From: Desulfobacteraceae bacterium
GTDB lineage: Bacteria > Desulfobacterota > Desulfobacteria > Desulfobacterales > Desulfosarcinaceae
DNA length: 32,414 nt
Reading direction: 5' to 3'
NCBI GenBank assembly: GCA_024230435.1
Contig: JAAERL010001056.1
Coordinates: forward strand, 1-32,414
The translations under genes and the position numbers were made by a program. The number at the start of each line of letters is the position of its first letter. Position 1 is the stretch's first letter. Below the pieces are notes generated by a model. The model was not told the origin of the DNA and made no database searches. It worked only from the letters and a program-made list of their open reading frames with translations. Shown here in pieces: positions 22,943 to 32,264 of the stretch.

Positions 22943-24010
22943 ATGACAAAAAAGGCACTCATTACCGGCATTACCGGTCAGGACGGCGCCTATTTGGCTG
23001 AGCTTTTGCTGGAAAAGGATTACGTTGTTCACGGTATCAAGCGCCGGGCCTCTTCATTTAATACGGCGCGCATTGACCATCTTTACACAGATCCTCACGA
23101 AAAAGATGTCAGCTTTTTTCTGCACTACGGTGACTTAACCGACGCCGCCAATTTAATCCGTATTATACAGGAAGTACAACCGGATGAAATTTATAATCTG
23201 GCCGCCCAAAGTCATGTCCAGGTATCTTTTGAAACCGCCGAATATACGGCCAATGTGAATGCTTTGGGAACATTACGGATTTTGGAAGCCTTGCGTATTT
23301 TGAAACTCGAGGACAAGACCCGTTTCTATCAAGCTTCTACCAGTGAAATGTTCGGCAAGGTCCGGCAGACGCCCCAGAAAGAAAACACTCCCTTTTATCC
23401 GCGCAGTCCATATGGCGCGGCTAAAGCTTATGCTTACTGGCTAACTGTGAATTACCGGGAAGCCTACAATATGTTTGCCTGTAATGGCATATTATTCAAT
23501 CATGAATCGCCGGTGCGCGGAGAAACGTTTGTCACCCGGAAAATTACACGGGCGGCAGCGCGAATTAAATTGGGCCTTCAGGACACGCTTTTTCTTGGTA
23601 ACCTTGATGCCAAACGCGATTGGGGGCATGCCAAGGACTATGTGCGTGCGATGTATCTGATACTGCAACACTCATTGCCGGATGATTATGTCATCGCCAC
23701 CGGCCAGGCGCATACTGTAAGGCAAGTAGTCGAAAAATCATTTGAGCGCGTAAAAATTCCGGTCCAGTGGCGTGGCAGCGGTACTCAAGAGCAGGGTATT
23801 AATCCGGAAAACGGACATATTCTTGTACGTATCGATGAAAGTTATTTCCGTCCTACTGAGGTGGAATACTTGCTTGGCGACTCAACTAAGGCGCGTAAAA
23901 AGCTTGACTGGCGCCCTGAGATTTCTTTTGATGAAATGATCGGGCAGATGGTGGATTCGGACCTGATAGAAGGAAAAAAAGAGCGTCTGGTCCTGCAAAG
24001 CAACCTTTGA
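22943..24010 (+). CDS. gmd: GDP-mannose 4,6-dehydratase
   Basis: Converts GDP-mannose to GDP-4-dehydro-6-deoxy-mannose, the first step to GDP-L-fucose. A 355-aa extended SDR protein. The NADP-binding motif GITGQDG is at the N-terminus, followed by the family signature [29 protein letters not shown] and the catalytic STSE and YGAAK (Tyr-x3-Lys) are present, as is [17 protein letters not shown] chose the ATG at 22943 because the frame upstream offers only a GTG inside the promoter. It is the first of seven plus-strand sugar-nucleotide genes and is followed 24 nt later by fcl, its pathway partner. Confidence 0.96.
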   Translation: MTKKALITGITGQDGAYLAELLLEKDYVVHGIKRRASSFNTARIDHLYTDPHEKDVSFFLHYGDLTDAANLIRIIQEVQPDEIYNLAAQSHVQVSFETAEYTANVNALGTLRILEALRILKLEDKTRFYQASTSEMFGKVRQTPQKENTPFYPRSPYGAAKAYAYWLTVNYREAYNMFACNGILFNHESPVRGETFVTRKITRAAARIKLGLQDTLFLGNLDAKRDWGHAKDYVRAMYLILQHSLPDDYVIATGQAHTVRQVVEKSFERVKIPVQWRGSGTQEQGINPENGHILVRIDESYFRPTEVEYLLGDSTKARKKLDWRPEISFDEMIGQMVDSDLIEGKKERLVLQSNL

Positions 24011-24034
24011 TTATTCAAAAGAGAACGCATAAAA

Positions 24035-25120
24035 ATGGACAAATCATCAAAAATTTATGTGGCCGGTCATAGAGGTTTGGCCGGCTCCGCTATTTTACGC
24101 CATCTGCAATCCACAGGATTTAATAACCTGTTGACCCGGAATCATTCCGAGCTTGACTTATGCAATCAACAGGCTGTGGCCGATTTTTTCAGAATTGAAA
24201 AACCCGCTTATGTAATCCTTGCGGCTGCCAGGGTAGGGGGTATTCATGCGAATCGGAGCTATCCTGCTGAATTTATACATCAAAATTTACAGATTCAAAC
24301 CAATGTAATTCATCAAAGCTATTTACATGGTGTGAAAAGACTGGTTTTTTTAGGCAGTTCGTGCATTTATCCTAAACTGGCTGCCCAGCCAATGAAAGAG
24401 CGCGACTTGATGAACGGGCCTCTGGAATCTACCAACGAGGCCTATGCGGTAGCCAAGATTGCAGGGATCTATATGTGCTGGGCATATAACAAGCAGTATG
24501 GAACCCAATTCATTCCTCTTATGCCCACTAATCTATACGGCTTCAACGATAACTTCGATTTGGAAAATGCTCACGTCTTGCCGGCGATGATGCGTAAATT
24601 TCATTTGGCGAAACTGGCCTCCAAAGGCGCATGGGACGATATCAGAAAAGATGAGCGCCGTTTTGGGCCCATTCCTTCTAAAATAATGCAGGATTTGGGC
24701 ATGCCGTCCCCGGATAATTCATCAGATCAAAAGGCAACTTCAGTCGTGACTCTTTGGGGCAGTGGTTCATCGTGCAGAGAATTTTTGTTCTCGGATGATC
24801 TGGCTTCAGCTTGCTGTTTTCTCATGGAAAAAAACTGGAAACAACTCAAGGCCGGTGTCCCCGGTGATGAGCAGATGCTTTTTAATGTTGGGGTCGGCCT
24901 GGACATGCCCATTAAATCCCTTGCCGGTTTGATGGCGGATGTGACAAGCTGTAAAGGCAATGTAGATTGGGATCGCTCTATGCCGGATGGAACACCGCGC
25001 AAACTTATGGACGTTGACCGGATGGCCCGACTTGGCTGGCGTGCCTCAACCGCTCTTGAGCAGGGGTTGCGCAAAACCTATCGGTGGTATCAAAAACAAA
25101 CCGCCGGGCAGGTTGTATAA
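24035..25120 (+). CDS. fcl: GDP-L-fucose synthase
   Basis: 3,5-Epimerase/4-reductase that turns the Gmd product into GDP-L-fucose using NADPH. At 361 aa it is longer than the usual ~310-320. The extra ~40 residues lie at about 195-236 (DDIRKDERRFGPIPSKIM...), before VVTLWGSGSSCREFLFSDD. The Rossmann motif GHRGLAGSA (11-19), SSCIYPK (108-114) and the catalytic Tyr137-x3-Lys141 are present. AAGAGA lies upstream of the ATG. It follows gmd by 24 nt and is clearly co-transcribed. The insertion may alter dimer contacts or specificity, but no catalytic residue appears to be lost. Confidence 0.93.
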   Translation: MDKSSKIYVAGHRGLAGSAILRHLQSTGFNNLLTRNHSELDLCNQQAVADFFRIEKPAYVILAAARVGGIHANRSYPAEFIHQNLQIQTNVIHQSYLHGVKRLVFLGSSCIYPKLAAQPMKERDLMNGPLESTNEAYAVAKIAGIYMCWAYNKQYGTQFIPLMPTNLYGFNDNFDLENAHVLPAMMRKFHLAKLASKGAWDDIRKDERRFGPIPSKIMQDLGMPSPDNSSDQKATSVVTLWGSGSSCREFLFSDDLASACCFLMEKNWKQLKAGVPGDEQMLFNVGVGLDMPIKSLAGLMADVTSCKGNVDWDRSMPDGTPRKLMDVDRMARLGWRASTALEQGLRKTYRWYQKQTAGQVV

Positions 25121-25144
25121 ATCAGTTATCATTTGTATCTTCTA

Positions 25145-25167
25145 TTTGCATCTTCCAAGACCCTTAA
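25145..25167 (-). mobile_element. solo end of MITE family B
   Basis: Read on the minus strand, TTAAGGGTCTTGGAAGATGC matches the family-B terminus, including TTA-type target sequence. The other end is missing. It lies between fcl and manC, near the fcl stop. Confidence 0.5.
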
Positions 25168-25188
25168 CCTGATAATGATGGAGTTTTT

Positions 25189-26640
25189 ATGAAAATTATC
25201 CCTGTTATCCTGGCGGGCGGCTCGGGGACCCGCCTTTGGCCCTTATCCCGGGAGCTTTATCCAAAACAATTTATGCAATTGATTGATGAGAGCACCTTGC
25301 TCCAAAATACACTTCAACGATTGAAAGGATTGCCCGATATACAGGCCCCTATAGTTTTGTGTAATGAAGAACACCGGTTTATTGTGGCCGAACAATTGCG
25401 CCGTGCCAGTTTTGATCCCGAAGCCATTGTCCTTGAACCCATTGGCCGTAACACGGCCCCGGCTCTGGCCGTAGCGGGGCTTTTATCCGGGCGCAAACAC
25501 AAAGACGCCATCATGCTGGCATTGCCGGCCGACCATTACATAAACAGTATCAAGGGTTACCAGACGACAGTCACCAAGGGAGCGCATTTTGCCCGCAAAG
25601 GCTATTTGGTAACGTTTGGCATTGTACCTCAAGCTCCCGAGACCGGGTATGGATATATCCGCAAGGGAGATATGCTGACCCTGGAAACCTCTGATGGAGC
25701 CCAGGCCGGACCAGATACCTGGGCCATTGAACGGTTTGTTGAAAAACCTGACCTTGAAACCGCCAAAAGCTATGTGGCTTCCAATAATTATTGCTGGAAC
25801 AGTGGCATGTTTATGTTTTCGACTTCAAAACTGCTGGATGAATTGCGGCAACATGTTCCCGGCATATTGAAAGCTTGTCAAAGAGCCGTGGAAAATGGCC
25901 AGTCGGATCTGGATTTTTTCAGACTGGACAAGAACGCTTTTGAACAGTGTCCTTCGGATTCCATTGATTATGCAGTGATGGAGAAAACCGGGTCGGGTAT
26001 TATGGTTGCCCTGGACAGTGAATGGAACGATTTAGGCTCTTGGGAGGCTTTATGGCAGGCCGGGCAAAAAGATACCAATCAGAATGTGGTTCATGGCGAT
26101 GTGTGTCTCCAGGAGGTTAAAAGGTCATTTGTGCATGCTTCCAGCCGTTTGGTTACGGCTGTGGGATTGGACGGTCACGTGGTGGTGGAAACCAAGGATG
26201 CCGTCTTTGTAGCCCCTCGCGATCATGTCCAGCAGGTCAAGGCATTGGTGACCAAGTTAAAAGATCAAAACCGTATAGAAACCGTCAGTCATAAAAAAGT
26301 TTACCGTCCATGGGGTGCATACGAGGATGTGGATATATCCGAACGTTTTCTGGTCAAGCGGATTACGGTAAAACCACAAGCCAAGCTTTCATCGCAGAAA
26401 CATTTTCATCGAGCTGAACATTGGGTGGTCGTACGTGGAACAGCGCTGGTTACAAAAGAGTCCGAGAAGTTTATTCTCAGGGAAGATGAATCCACTTACA
26501 TTCCCCTTGGCACGATGCACCGGCTGGAGAATCCGGGCAAAATTCCTCTTGAACTAGTTGAAGTTCAGTCCGGCAGTTATCTGGCCGAAGATGATGTTAT
26601 TCGTGCTGATGACGTTTATGGGCGGCACAGTCAAGATTGA
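25189..26640 (+). CDS. manC: mannose-1-phosphate guanylyltransferase / mannose-6-phosphate isomerase
   Basis: Bifunctional type-II enzyme supplying GDP-mannose for Gmd. At 483 aa it is the expected length. The N-terminal nucleotidyltransferase domain (~1-350) has [28 protein letters not shown] and FVEKPD. The C-terminal cupin isomerase domain (~365-483) starts at RPWGAYEDVD and has the metal-binding QKHFHRAEHWVVVRGTA and YIPLGTMHRLENPG. GGAG lies 6-7 nt upstream of the ATG. It is 68 nt after fcl, so the GDP-fucose branch (manC, gmd, fcl) is complete from mannose-6-phosphate. Confidence 0.95.
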   Translation: MKIIPVILAGGSGTRLWPLSRELYPKQFMQLIDESTLLQNTLQRLKGLPDIQAPIVLCNEEHRFIVAEQLRRASFDPEAIVLEPIGRNTAPALAVAGLLSGRKHKDAIMLALPADHYINSIKGYQTTVTKGAHFARKGYLVTFGIVPQAPETGYGYIRKGDMLTLETSDGAQAGPDTWAIERFVEKPDLETAKSYVASNNYCWNSGMFMFSTSKLLDELRQHVPGILKACQRAVENGQSDLDFFRLDKNAFEQCPSDSIDYAVMEKTGSGIMVALDSEWNDLGSWEALWQAGQKDTNQNVVHGDVCLQEVKRSFVHASSRLVTAVGLDGHVVVETKDAVFVAPRDHVQQVKALVTKLKDQNRIETVSHKKVYRPWGAYEDVDISERFLVKRITVKPQAKLSSQKHFHRAEHWVVVRGTALVTKESEKFILREDESTYIPLGTMHRLENPGKIPLELVEVQSGSYLAEDDVIRADDVYGRHSQD

Positions 26641-26672
26641 TAAATCCTAATACATTCGCACCGCCGATCCTC

Positions 26673-26695
26673 TAAGGCGATTGGCGCAAAAGAAT
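26673..26695 (+). mobile_element. solo left end of MITE family A
   Basis: TAA followed by GGCGATTGGCGCAAAAGAAT matches the left terminus of family A with its TWA flank. The rest of the element is absent. It sits in the manC-rmlB gap, so an insertion and deletion event was tolerated within this operon. Confidence 0.65.
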
Positions 26696-26723
26696 CACCT
26701 TGCCACAGGCAATGGGAACGTTT

Positions 26724-27803
26724 ATGCAGACTTATTTTGTTACGGGAGGCGCTGGATTTATAGGCACCAATTTTATTCAGCACTGTCTCAAATCGCAACC
26801 GGATTGGCGCATTGTTAATTTGGACGCTTTGACCTATGCGGGCCATGCAGGTAATCTGGATTACTACACTGAGCAAATGCCGGAGCGCTACCGGTTCGTT
26901 CATGGCGATATCAACGATAGCACCCTAATCGAGCGGATCTTGAAAGAAGAAAAGCCTGCCGGGGTGTTTCATTTTGCGGCTCAATCCCATGTCGACAGGT
27001 CAATACACGGACCTTTGGCCTTTGTCGAAGCTAATGTTAACGGCACCTGCCGGTTGTTGATGGCGTGTCAAAATCTTTGGGATCAGATGGGGCGTCCTAG
27101 CCAATTCCGGTTTGTGCACATATCCACTGATGAAGTATACGGCAGCCTTGGACAAGAAGGCTTTTTTACTGAAACGACACCCTATGCGCCTTCAAGTCCC
27201 TATTCGGCCTCAAAAGCCGGCTCCGATCATCTTGTAAGAGCGTGGCACGCGACCTACGGTTTCCCGACGATGGTGACAAATTGTTCTAATAATTACGGCC
27301 CTTATCAGTTCCCGGAAAAATTGATACCTTTGATGATTCTCAATATTATCGAAGAAAAGCAACTGCCTGTCTATGGTGACGGCCTCAACGTTCGAGATTG
27401 GCTTTATGTCACCGATCATTGTGATGCTCTATTAGAGGTTTTAAAAAAAGGAACGCCCGGTCAAACCTATTGCATCGGCGGCGGCGCCGAACGAACCAAT
27501 ATAGATGTGGTGCGACAATTGTGTAACATCATGGATGAACGGCTGGAACGTAAAGCAACTCAGCAGAGCCAGAGATTGATTCGATTCGTGAGTGACCGGC
27601 CCGGCCACGACTGGCGCTATGCCATTGATGCGTCCAAAATTTACACAGAGCTCGGATGGAAACCCAAATTCACGTTTTGTGACGCCCTGAAGGAAACCGT
27701 TGACTGGTATTTGGCTAATCGGGCTTGGATTGACACGATTCGAAGCGGGGAATATAGGAGTTGGGTGGAAAAAAATTATAAGAACAGGGAAAAAGCTAAA
27801 TGA
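26724..27803 (+). CDS. rmlB: dTDP-glucose 4,6-dehydratase
   Basis: Second step of dTDP-L-rhamnose synthesis. A 359-aa extended SDR enzyme: [12 protein letters not shown] at 6-17, [28 protein letters not shown] (with the Thr-Asp-Glu catalytic triad region) and YSASKAGSD (Tyr-x3-Lys). [18 protein letters not shown] and [10 protein letters not shown] follow. I chose ATG 26724, which has GGGAA upstream and places the Rossmann motif at the normal distance from the N-terminus; ATG 26712 and TTG 26700 are in-frame alternatives. Its stop overlaps the rmlA start (ATGA), so the pair is coupled. Confidence 0.95.
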   Translation: MQTYFVTGGAGFIGTNFIQHCLKSQPDWRIVNLDALTYAGHAGNLDYYTEQMPERYRFVHGDINDSTLIERILKEEKPAGVFHFAAQSHVDRSIHGPLAFVEANVNGTCRLLMACQNLWDQMGRPSQFRFVHISTDEVYGSLGQEGFFTETTPYAPSSPYSASKAGSDHLVRAWHATYGFPTMVTNCSNNYGPYQFPEKLIPLMILNIIEEKQLPVYGDGLNVRDWLYVTDHCDALLEVLKKGTPGQTYCIGGGAERTNIDVVRQLCNIMDERLERKATQQSQRLIRFVSDRPGHDWRYAIDASKIYTELGWKPKFTFCDALKETVDWYLANRAWIDTIRSGEYRSWVEKNYKNREKAK

Positions 27804-28666
27804 AAGGTATTATTCTGGCAGGTGGAAGCGGCACTAGGCTTTACCCCCTGACCAAGGTGATAAGCAAACAACTCTTGCCGGTGTATGATAAGCCCATGAT
27901 TTACTATCCGTTATCAGTGCTGATGCTGGCTGGCATTCGGGAAATTTTGATCATTTCCACACCTGAAGATACCCCCAAATTTGAATCTTTGCTTGAAGAT
28001 GGCAGTCAATGGGGATTGTCATTTACCTATATTGTACAGCCCAACCCCGAAGGAGTAGCTCAGGCGTTTTTATTGGGCAAAAAATTTATCGGCACACAAC
28101 AGGTTTGCCTTATCCTTGGTGATAATATTTTTTATGGCCATGGTTTGCCGGAAATGCTTACGGCCGCTGCAAGGCGTCCGAAGCAAGGTACAATATTCGG
28201 TTACTGGGTCAAGGACCCCCAGCGATATGGCGTGATTGCTTTCGATAAAAAGGGACAACCCGCCGGGATTGTTGAAAAGCCAGCCGTTTCACCGTCCAAT
28301 TGGGCCGTAACGGGCCTTTATTTTTATGATCACGGCGTGGTGGATATTGCCTCTGATTTGAAGCCGTCTGCAAGAGGTGAGCTTGAAATTACCGATGTCA
28401 ATCGTGTTTACCTGGAACAGAAACGATTAACCGTTGAAAAATTAGGCCGGGGCATTGCCTGGTTAGATACCGGAACCCATGAAAGCATGATGCGTGCGGC
28501 AGGCTTTATTGAGATTATTGAGCAGCGTCAGGGACTTAAGGTAGCCTGTGTTGAAGAGATCGCCTATTACATGGGCTATATTGACGCCGAACAGGTTTTG
28601 AAATTAGCCCATGGCCTGCGCAAAAACGATTACGGTAAGTATCTTGTAAACTTAGTAAAATTGTAA
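27800..28666 (+). CDS. rmlA: glucose-1-phosphate thymidylyltransferase
   Basis: First step of dTDP-L-rhamnose synthesis: dTTP + glucose-1-phosphate gives dTDP-glucose and PPi. The 288-aa length is typical. The nucleotidyltransferase signature [20 protein letters not shown] (8-27) is followed by [43 protein letters not shown] and LDTGTHESM are also present. Expected to be feedback-inhibited by dTDP-rhamnose, as in the family. It overlaps rmlB by 4 nt. A 160-nt gap to rmlC follows, the largest in the cluster; I see no terminator in it. Confidence 0.96.
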   Translation: MKGIILAGGSGTRLYPLTKVISKQLLPVYDKPMIYYPLSVLMLAGIREILIISTPEDTPKFESLLEDGSQWGLSFTYIVQPNPEGVAQAFLLGKKFIGTQQVCLILGDNIFYGHGLPEMLTAAARRPKQGTIFGYWVKDPQRYGVIAFDKKGQPAGIVEKPAVSPSNWAVTGLYFYDHGVVDIASDLKPSARGELEITDVNRVYLEQKRLTVEKLGRGIAWLDTGTHESMMRAAGFIEIIEQRQGLKVACVEEIAYYMGYIDAEQVLKLAHGLRKNDYGKYLVNLVKL

Positions 28667-28826
28667 GAGCCTAAAATGGCTGCAAAAGCTTGACAACGGT
28701 CCAAAGTGATGCAAATTTCCGGTAAAATTTTTATTAAACATAGTCCTGAGAGCCAGGTTTCTTTACTTTCCAAACAGACTCTAACAGGAACCCTTTTTTT
28801 TTGGAGTAATAAATAGGTCAATCCGA

Positions 28827-29387
28827 GTGAAGACTACCCCCACAGAGTTAAAAGATGTTTTAATTATCGAGCCTGATTTTTTTGGTGATCATCGAGGCTA
28901 TTTCATGGAAACGTTTCAGCGCAAACGTTACCGTCAAGCAGGCATTGATATTGAATTTGTACAGGATAACATTTCATTTTCGGTTCAAAATACCTTGCGC
29001 GGGCTTCATTACCAATATCCGTATCAGCAAGCCAAACTTGTTCAAGTCCTTCAAGGAGAAATTTTTGATGTGGCCGTGGATATCAGAAGGCAATCCCCGA
29101 CATTTGGGCATTGGACGGGGGCAACGCTTTCTGAAACAAACAAACGCCAGTTTTTTATTCCTGAAGGTTTTGCCCATGGTTTTTGTGTTATGAGCAAAAC
29201 AGCTCTTTTTTTATATAAATGCAGCTATAATTACACACCGGAGGATGAATACGGCATTTGCTGGGATGATTCTGACCTTAAGATCGTCTGGCCAGTACCC
29301 CAACCCATTCTTTCCGAGCGTGACCGCCAATTGCCCAAACTCGTGGACGTCTCGCCGGACCGGCTGCCTTGCGTTGAGAAAAAATGA
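28827..29387 (+). CDS. rmlC: dTDP-4-dehydrorhamnose 3,5-epimerase
   Basis: Third step of dTDP-L-rhamnose synthesis, a cupin-fold epimerase of 186 aa (usual ~180-185). Signatures are GDHRGYFMETF near 20-30, FVQDNISFSVQNTLRGLHYQ with the catalytic His, VQVLQGEIFDVAVDIRRQSP, FIPEGFAHGFCVM and the C-terminal DSDLKIVWP. The start is GTG at 28827. An AGG lies ~9 nt upstream and no in-frame ATG fits the N-terminal motif. Its stop overlaps the rmlD start by ATGA. Confidence 0.94.
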   Translation: MKTTPTELKDVLIIEPDFFGDHRGYFMETFQRKRYRQAGIDIEFVQDNISFSVQNTLRGLHYQYPYQQAKLVQVLQGEIFDVAVDIRRQSPTFGHWTGATLSETNKRQFFIPEGFAHGFCVMSKTALFLYKCSYNYTPEDEYGICWDDSDLKIVWPVPQPILSERDRQLPKLVDVSPDRLPCVEKK

Positions 29388-30262
29388 AGCTTTTAATTAT
29401 TGGCAATAAAGGCCAATTAGGCAAAGATTTAACGGCTAAGGCGGATCTTCTATGCTATGAGCATGTTGGTGTTGATCTTCCTGATTTTGATATCACCGAT
29501 AAGAAAAGTATCCGAAAAGTGATGGAAAATTACGGCCCTTTTGATGCTGCTATTAATGCTGCGGCATATACGGCGGTAGATGATGCCGAGCAGAATGCGA
29601 AAATCGCTTTTGCGATCAATCAAACCGGCGCCGCCAACCTGGCCAGTGCCTGCACGGATTATAATTTACCGCTTTTTCATGTTTCCACAGACTATGTCTT
29701 TGACGGCAAGAGCATGAACCCCTACCGGCCCTGTGATCCGATAAGCCCTTTGGGGATTTACGGTCAGAGTAAAGCAGCCGGTGAAAAGGCCGTGCGGGAT
29801 GTACTGCCCGAACATGTTATTGTGCGTACGTCATGGCTTTTCGGGCTTTATGGCAATAATTTTGTAAAAACCATGCTTGCGTTGGGCAAGACCCATCAAA
29901 CACTGAAAATAGTCGATGACCAAGCGGGCTGCCCCACTTATGCTGCTGATTTGGCAAACGTGCTGTTGAAAGCTGCCTATGACGTTGTGCAGGGAAACAC
30001 CAGGTGGGGAACATACCATTATTGTAATAAAACCGTTTTGACCTGGTATGCTTTTGCCCGGCGGATTTTTACCCTTGCAAAAGCTTATACCACTTTAAAG
30101 GTTGATTCGATTTTTCCGATTCTCAGTAAGGATTACCCGCAACCGGCAAAGCGGCCTCAATACTCCGTACTCGATTGCACCTCTTTTTGCGAGACGTTCG
30201 GTGTTGCGCAGCGTTCTTGCGATGAAGCTTTAAAAGAAATGCTGGCGGCCTTGTTAGGATAA
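29384..30262 (+). CDS. rmlD: dTDP-4-dehydrorhamnose reductase
   Basis: Last step of dTDP-L-rhamnose synthesis, reducing the 4-keto group with NAD(P)H. A 292-aa SDR protein of normal length: GNKGQLGKDL at 7-16, AAINAAAYTAVDDAE, FHVSTDYVFDG, YGQSKAAGE (Tyr-x3-Lys), VRTSWLFGLYGNNFV and RPQYSVLDC. It is translationally coupled to rmlC. It completes the rhamnose set (rmlBACD), although the gene order differs from the common rmlBDAC. The TAA stop is followed at once by a family-B repeat end. Confidence 0.95.
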   Translation: MKLLIIGNKGQLGKDLTAKADLLCYEHVGVDLPDFDITDKKSIRKVMENYGPFDAAINAAAYTAVDDAEQNAKIAFAINQTGAANLASACTDYNLPLFHVSTDYVFDGKSMNPYRPCDPISPLGIYGQSKAAGEKAVRDVLPEHVIVRTSWLFGLYGNNFVKTMLALGKTHQTLKIVDDQAGCPTYAADLANVLLKAAYDVVQGNTRWGTYHYCNKTVLTWYAFARRIFTLAKAYTTLKVDSIFPILSKDYPQPAKRPQYSVLDCTSFCETFGVAQRSCDEALKEMLAALLG

Positions 30263-30286
30263 AGGGCTTGGAAGCTGCAAATATCC
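30260..30286 (+). mobile_element. solo left end of MITE family B at the rmlD stop
   Basis: The rmlD stop TAA is followed by AGGGCTTGGAAGCTGCAAAT, which resembles the family-B left terminus GGGTCTTGGAAGATGC. No right end is found nearby. Confidence 0.4.
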
Positions 30287-30568
30287 CGCATTTGCTTATC
30301 TTTGAATTTTTTTCCGCAAGGTCCGGGCATTTACATATTTCCAGTTTCATGTTATCGCAACAAAATCCTGGATAGTAAATCAACTTTTTTCAAGATGACG
30401 AGCAGCAGGTGATTGGCGGGGAAAATATCAAACCCCTTAGCTATCTGGCGCCCTATAACATATAGTTCAGGAATATATAATAAGGTGTAGTCAGTTCAAA
30501 TGGCGCTGGATAATTCACAGATTCCAAGGTTCTTGTTTGGATGGCCGGGCGAAAAGAGAGGATAATTT
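30263..30568. other. intergenic region between rmlD and the ETF-QO gene
   Basis: I see no gene here. It contains the family-B end at its left. Near 30409-30430 a degraded family-A-like terminus (GTGATTGGCGGGGAAAATAT) can be made out. A TATAAT at 30476-30481 could be a -10 element for the downstream gene, but no good -35 accompanies it. Confidence 0.4.
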
Positions 30569-32236
30569 ATGAGTGTTGAACGTGAATCAATAGAATTTGA
30601 CGTATTGATTGTCGGGGGCGGGCCTGCCGGTTTGGCGTCCGCCATTCGTTTAATGCAATTGGCCCGGCAGAAGGGCAAAACACTGGAAGTAGCCCTTATC
30701 GAGAAAGGGGCCCAAATCGGCGCCCACGCGGTAAGCGGAGCTATTTTGAAGCCCAATGCCCTCGAAGAATTGATACCGGATCACCGGCAGGCCGGATGTC
30801 CGGTTGAAACGGTGGTGCGGGAGGATGAGTTTTATTATCTTACTTTGAATAAGGCCGTGGCTTTACCGGCGACGCCGCGTTACATGCATAATAAAGGGTG
30901 CTATATCATTAGCCTGTCGCGGTTTTGCAAGTGGCTTGGCGAAAAAGCACAAGAAATGGAAGTGAATCTGTTTCCGGGATTTGCAGCCAACGAAGTATTG
31001 TTTGCCGACGACGGCCATACCATTACCGGGGTGCGCACACAAGATCAAGGGCTCGATAAGAACGGCCAGCCAAAATCGAATTTTGAACCGGGTATCGATC
31101 TGTTGGCTAAGATAACAGTGTTTGCCGAAGGAGCAAGGGGCAACCTGTCTAAGTTTATCGAAAAAAAACTTGATTTGAATGCCGGTAAGCTTCCGCAGGT
31201 TTACGAAACCGGTATCAAAGAAGTTATACAATTGCCTGACGGCCCGTCCTATTTTTCTTCCAGCAAGGGAAATGATATCCATGTAATGGGCTATCCTCTT
31301 GGTTTGAAGGCCCCAGGAGGTGGTTTTATTTATGAAATGGCTGAAAACCGGATCGGTATCGGCTATTTGACAGCCTTATGTTATAACGATCCCATGATCG
31401 ATCCCTATGAGATGTTTATTCGCTTTAAAAGGCATCCCTTTGTGTCAAATATTATTAAAGGCGGTAAAATTCTGGAACAGGGAGCTCGAACAGTCGCCAC
31501 CGGCGGTCACTATAGTATACCGGAACTGGCTGTAGATGGCGGACTGCTTATCGGCGGGTGTGCAAGCATACATAATACTCCGGCGCTTAAGGGGGTTCAT
31601 GTGGGGATGAAATCCGGGATGCTGGCTGCTGAAACGATTATAGAAGCGTTGGATAAAAATGACTTTACGGTCTCAGCTTTGAAAACATACCCGGATAAGC
31701 TGTCAAAAAGCTGGGTGCATCGGGAAATCTGGGAAGGCCGTAATTTTGCACAGGCTCTGGCCAAAAAGACCATTTTTAAATTTATCCATTTAGGGACCCA
31801 GTATGTTACCGGCGGCCGTGGATTGATTGACCCCTTGAGCATGAAAGCCGATGGGCAGACCCTCAAGCCCGTAAGTGCTCCCAAACGGCAGCGAGAAGAT
31901 AAACAGATCTATGACGGTGAGCTTTTTGCGGATAAACTGACAGGAGTGTATTTGTCCAAGACAAAGCACCGGGAAGATCAACCTTCACACCTAATCATTC
32001 ATGATCCCGAAATTTGCAGCAGCAGGTGTTATCCAAAATACGCCAGCCCCTGTACCCGGTTTTGCCCTGGCAATGTCTACGAACTCGAATTGGGTGAGAG
32101 CACCGGCAAGGCCCGTATCAAGCTTAATCCGTCAAATTGTTTACATTGTAAAACCTGTGACATAAAAGATCCATATCGCAACATCACCTGGAAATGCCCG
32201 GAGGGTGGCGGCGGGCCCGGATACAGCATAGTTTAG
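30569..32236 (+). CDS. electron transfer flavoprotein-quinone oxidoreductase (ETF-QO)
   Basis: Membrane-associated iron-sulfur flavoprotein that takes electrons from reduced ETF (from acyl-CoA and related dehydrogenases) and passes them to the quinone pool. The 555-aa length is typical. It has an N-terminal FAD-binding motif VLIVGGGPAGLASAIRL near residue 11. The family signatures are GAHAVSGAILKPNAL, the quinone/FAD region YPLGLKAPGGGFIYEM and ASIHNTPALKGVHVGMKSGM. The C-terminal [4Fe-4S] domain has SPCTRFCPGNVYE, CLHCKTCDIKDPYRNITWKC and PEGGGGPGY. AGAGAGG lies before the ATG. The ETF subunit genes are not in the window. The TAG stop overlaps a TTA followed by a family-B MITE end. Confidence 0.95.
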   Translation: MSVERESIEFDVLIVGGGPAGLASAIRLMQLARQKGKTLEVALIEKGAQIGAHAVSGAILKPNALEELIPDHRQAGCPVETVVREDEFYYLTLNKAVALPATPRYMHNKGCYIISLSRFCKWLGEKAQEMEVNLFPGFAANEVLFADDGHTITGVRTQDQGLDKNGQPKSNFEPGIDLLAKITVFAEGARGNLSKFIEKKLDLNAGKLPQVYETGIKEVIQLPDGPSYFSSSKGNDIHVMGYPLGLKAPGGGFIYEMAENRIGIGYLTALCYNDPMIDPYEMFIRFKRHPFVSNIIKGGKILEQGARTVATGGHYSIPELAVDGGLLIGGCASIHNTPALKGVHVGMKSGMLAAETIIEALDKNDFTVSALKTYPDKLSKSWVHREIWEGRNFAQALAKKTIFKFIHLGTQYVTGGRGLIDPLSMKADGQTLKPVSAPKRQREDKQIYDGELFADKLTGVYLSKTKHREDQPSHLIIHDPEICSSRCYPKYASPCTRFCPGNVYELELGESTGKARIKLNPSNCLHCKTCDIKDPYRNITWKCPEGGGGPGYSIV

Positions 32237-32263
32237 GGGCCTGGAAGATGCGAGAATATACCA
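32233..32263 (+). mobile_element. solo left end of MITE family B at the ETF-QO stop
   Basis: TTA at 32233-32235, overlapping the TAG stop, is followed by GGGGCCTGGAAGATGCGAGA and then AATATACC, matching the family-B terminus. The element is then cut, and family-A copy 5 begins at 32265. Confidence 0.55.
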
Positions 32264-32264
32264 C

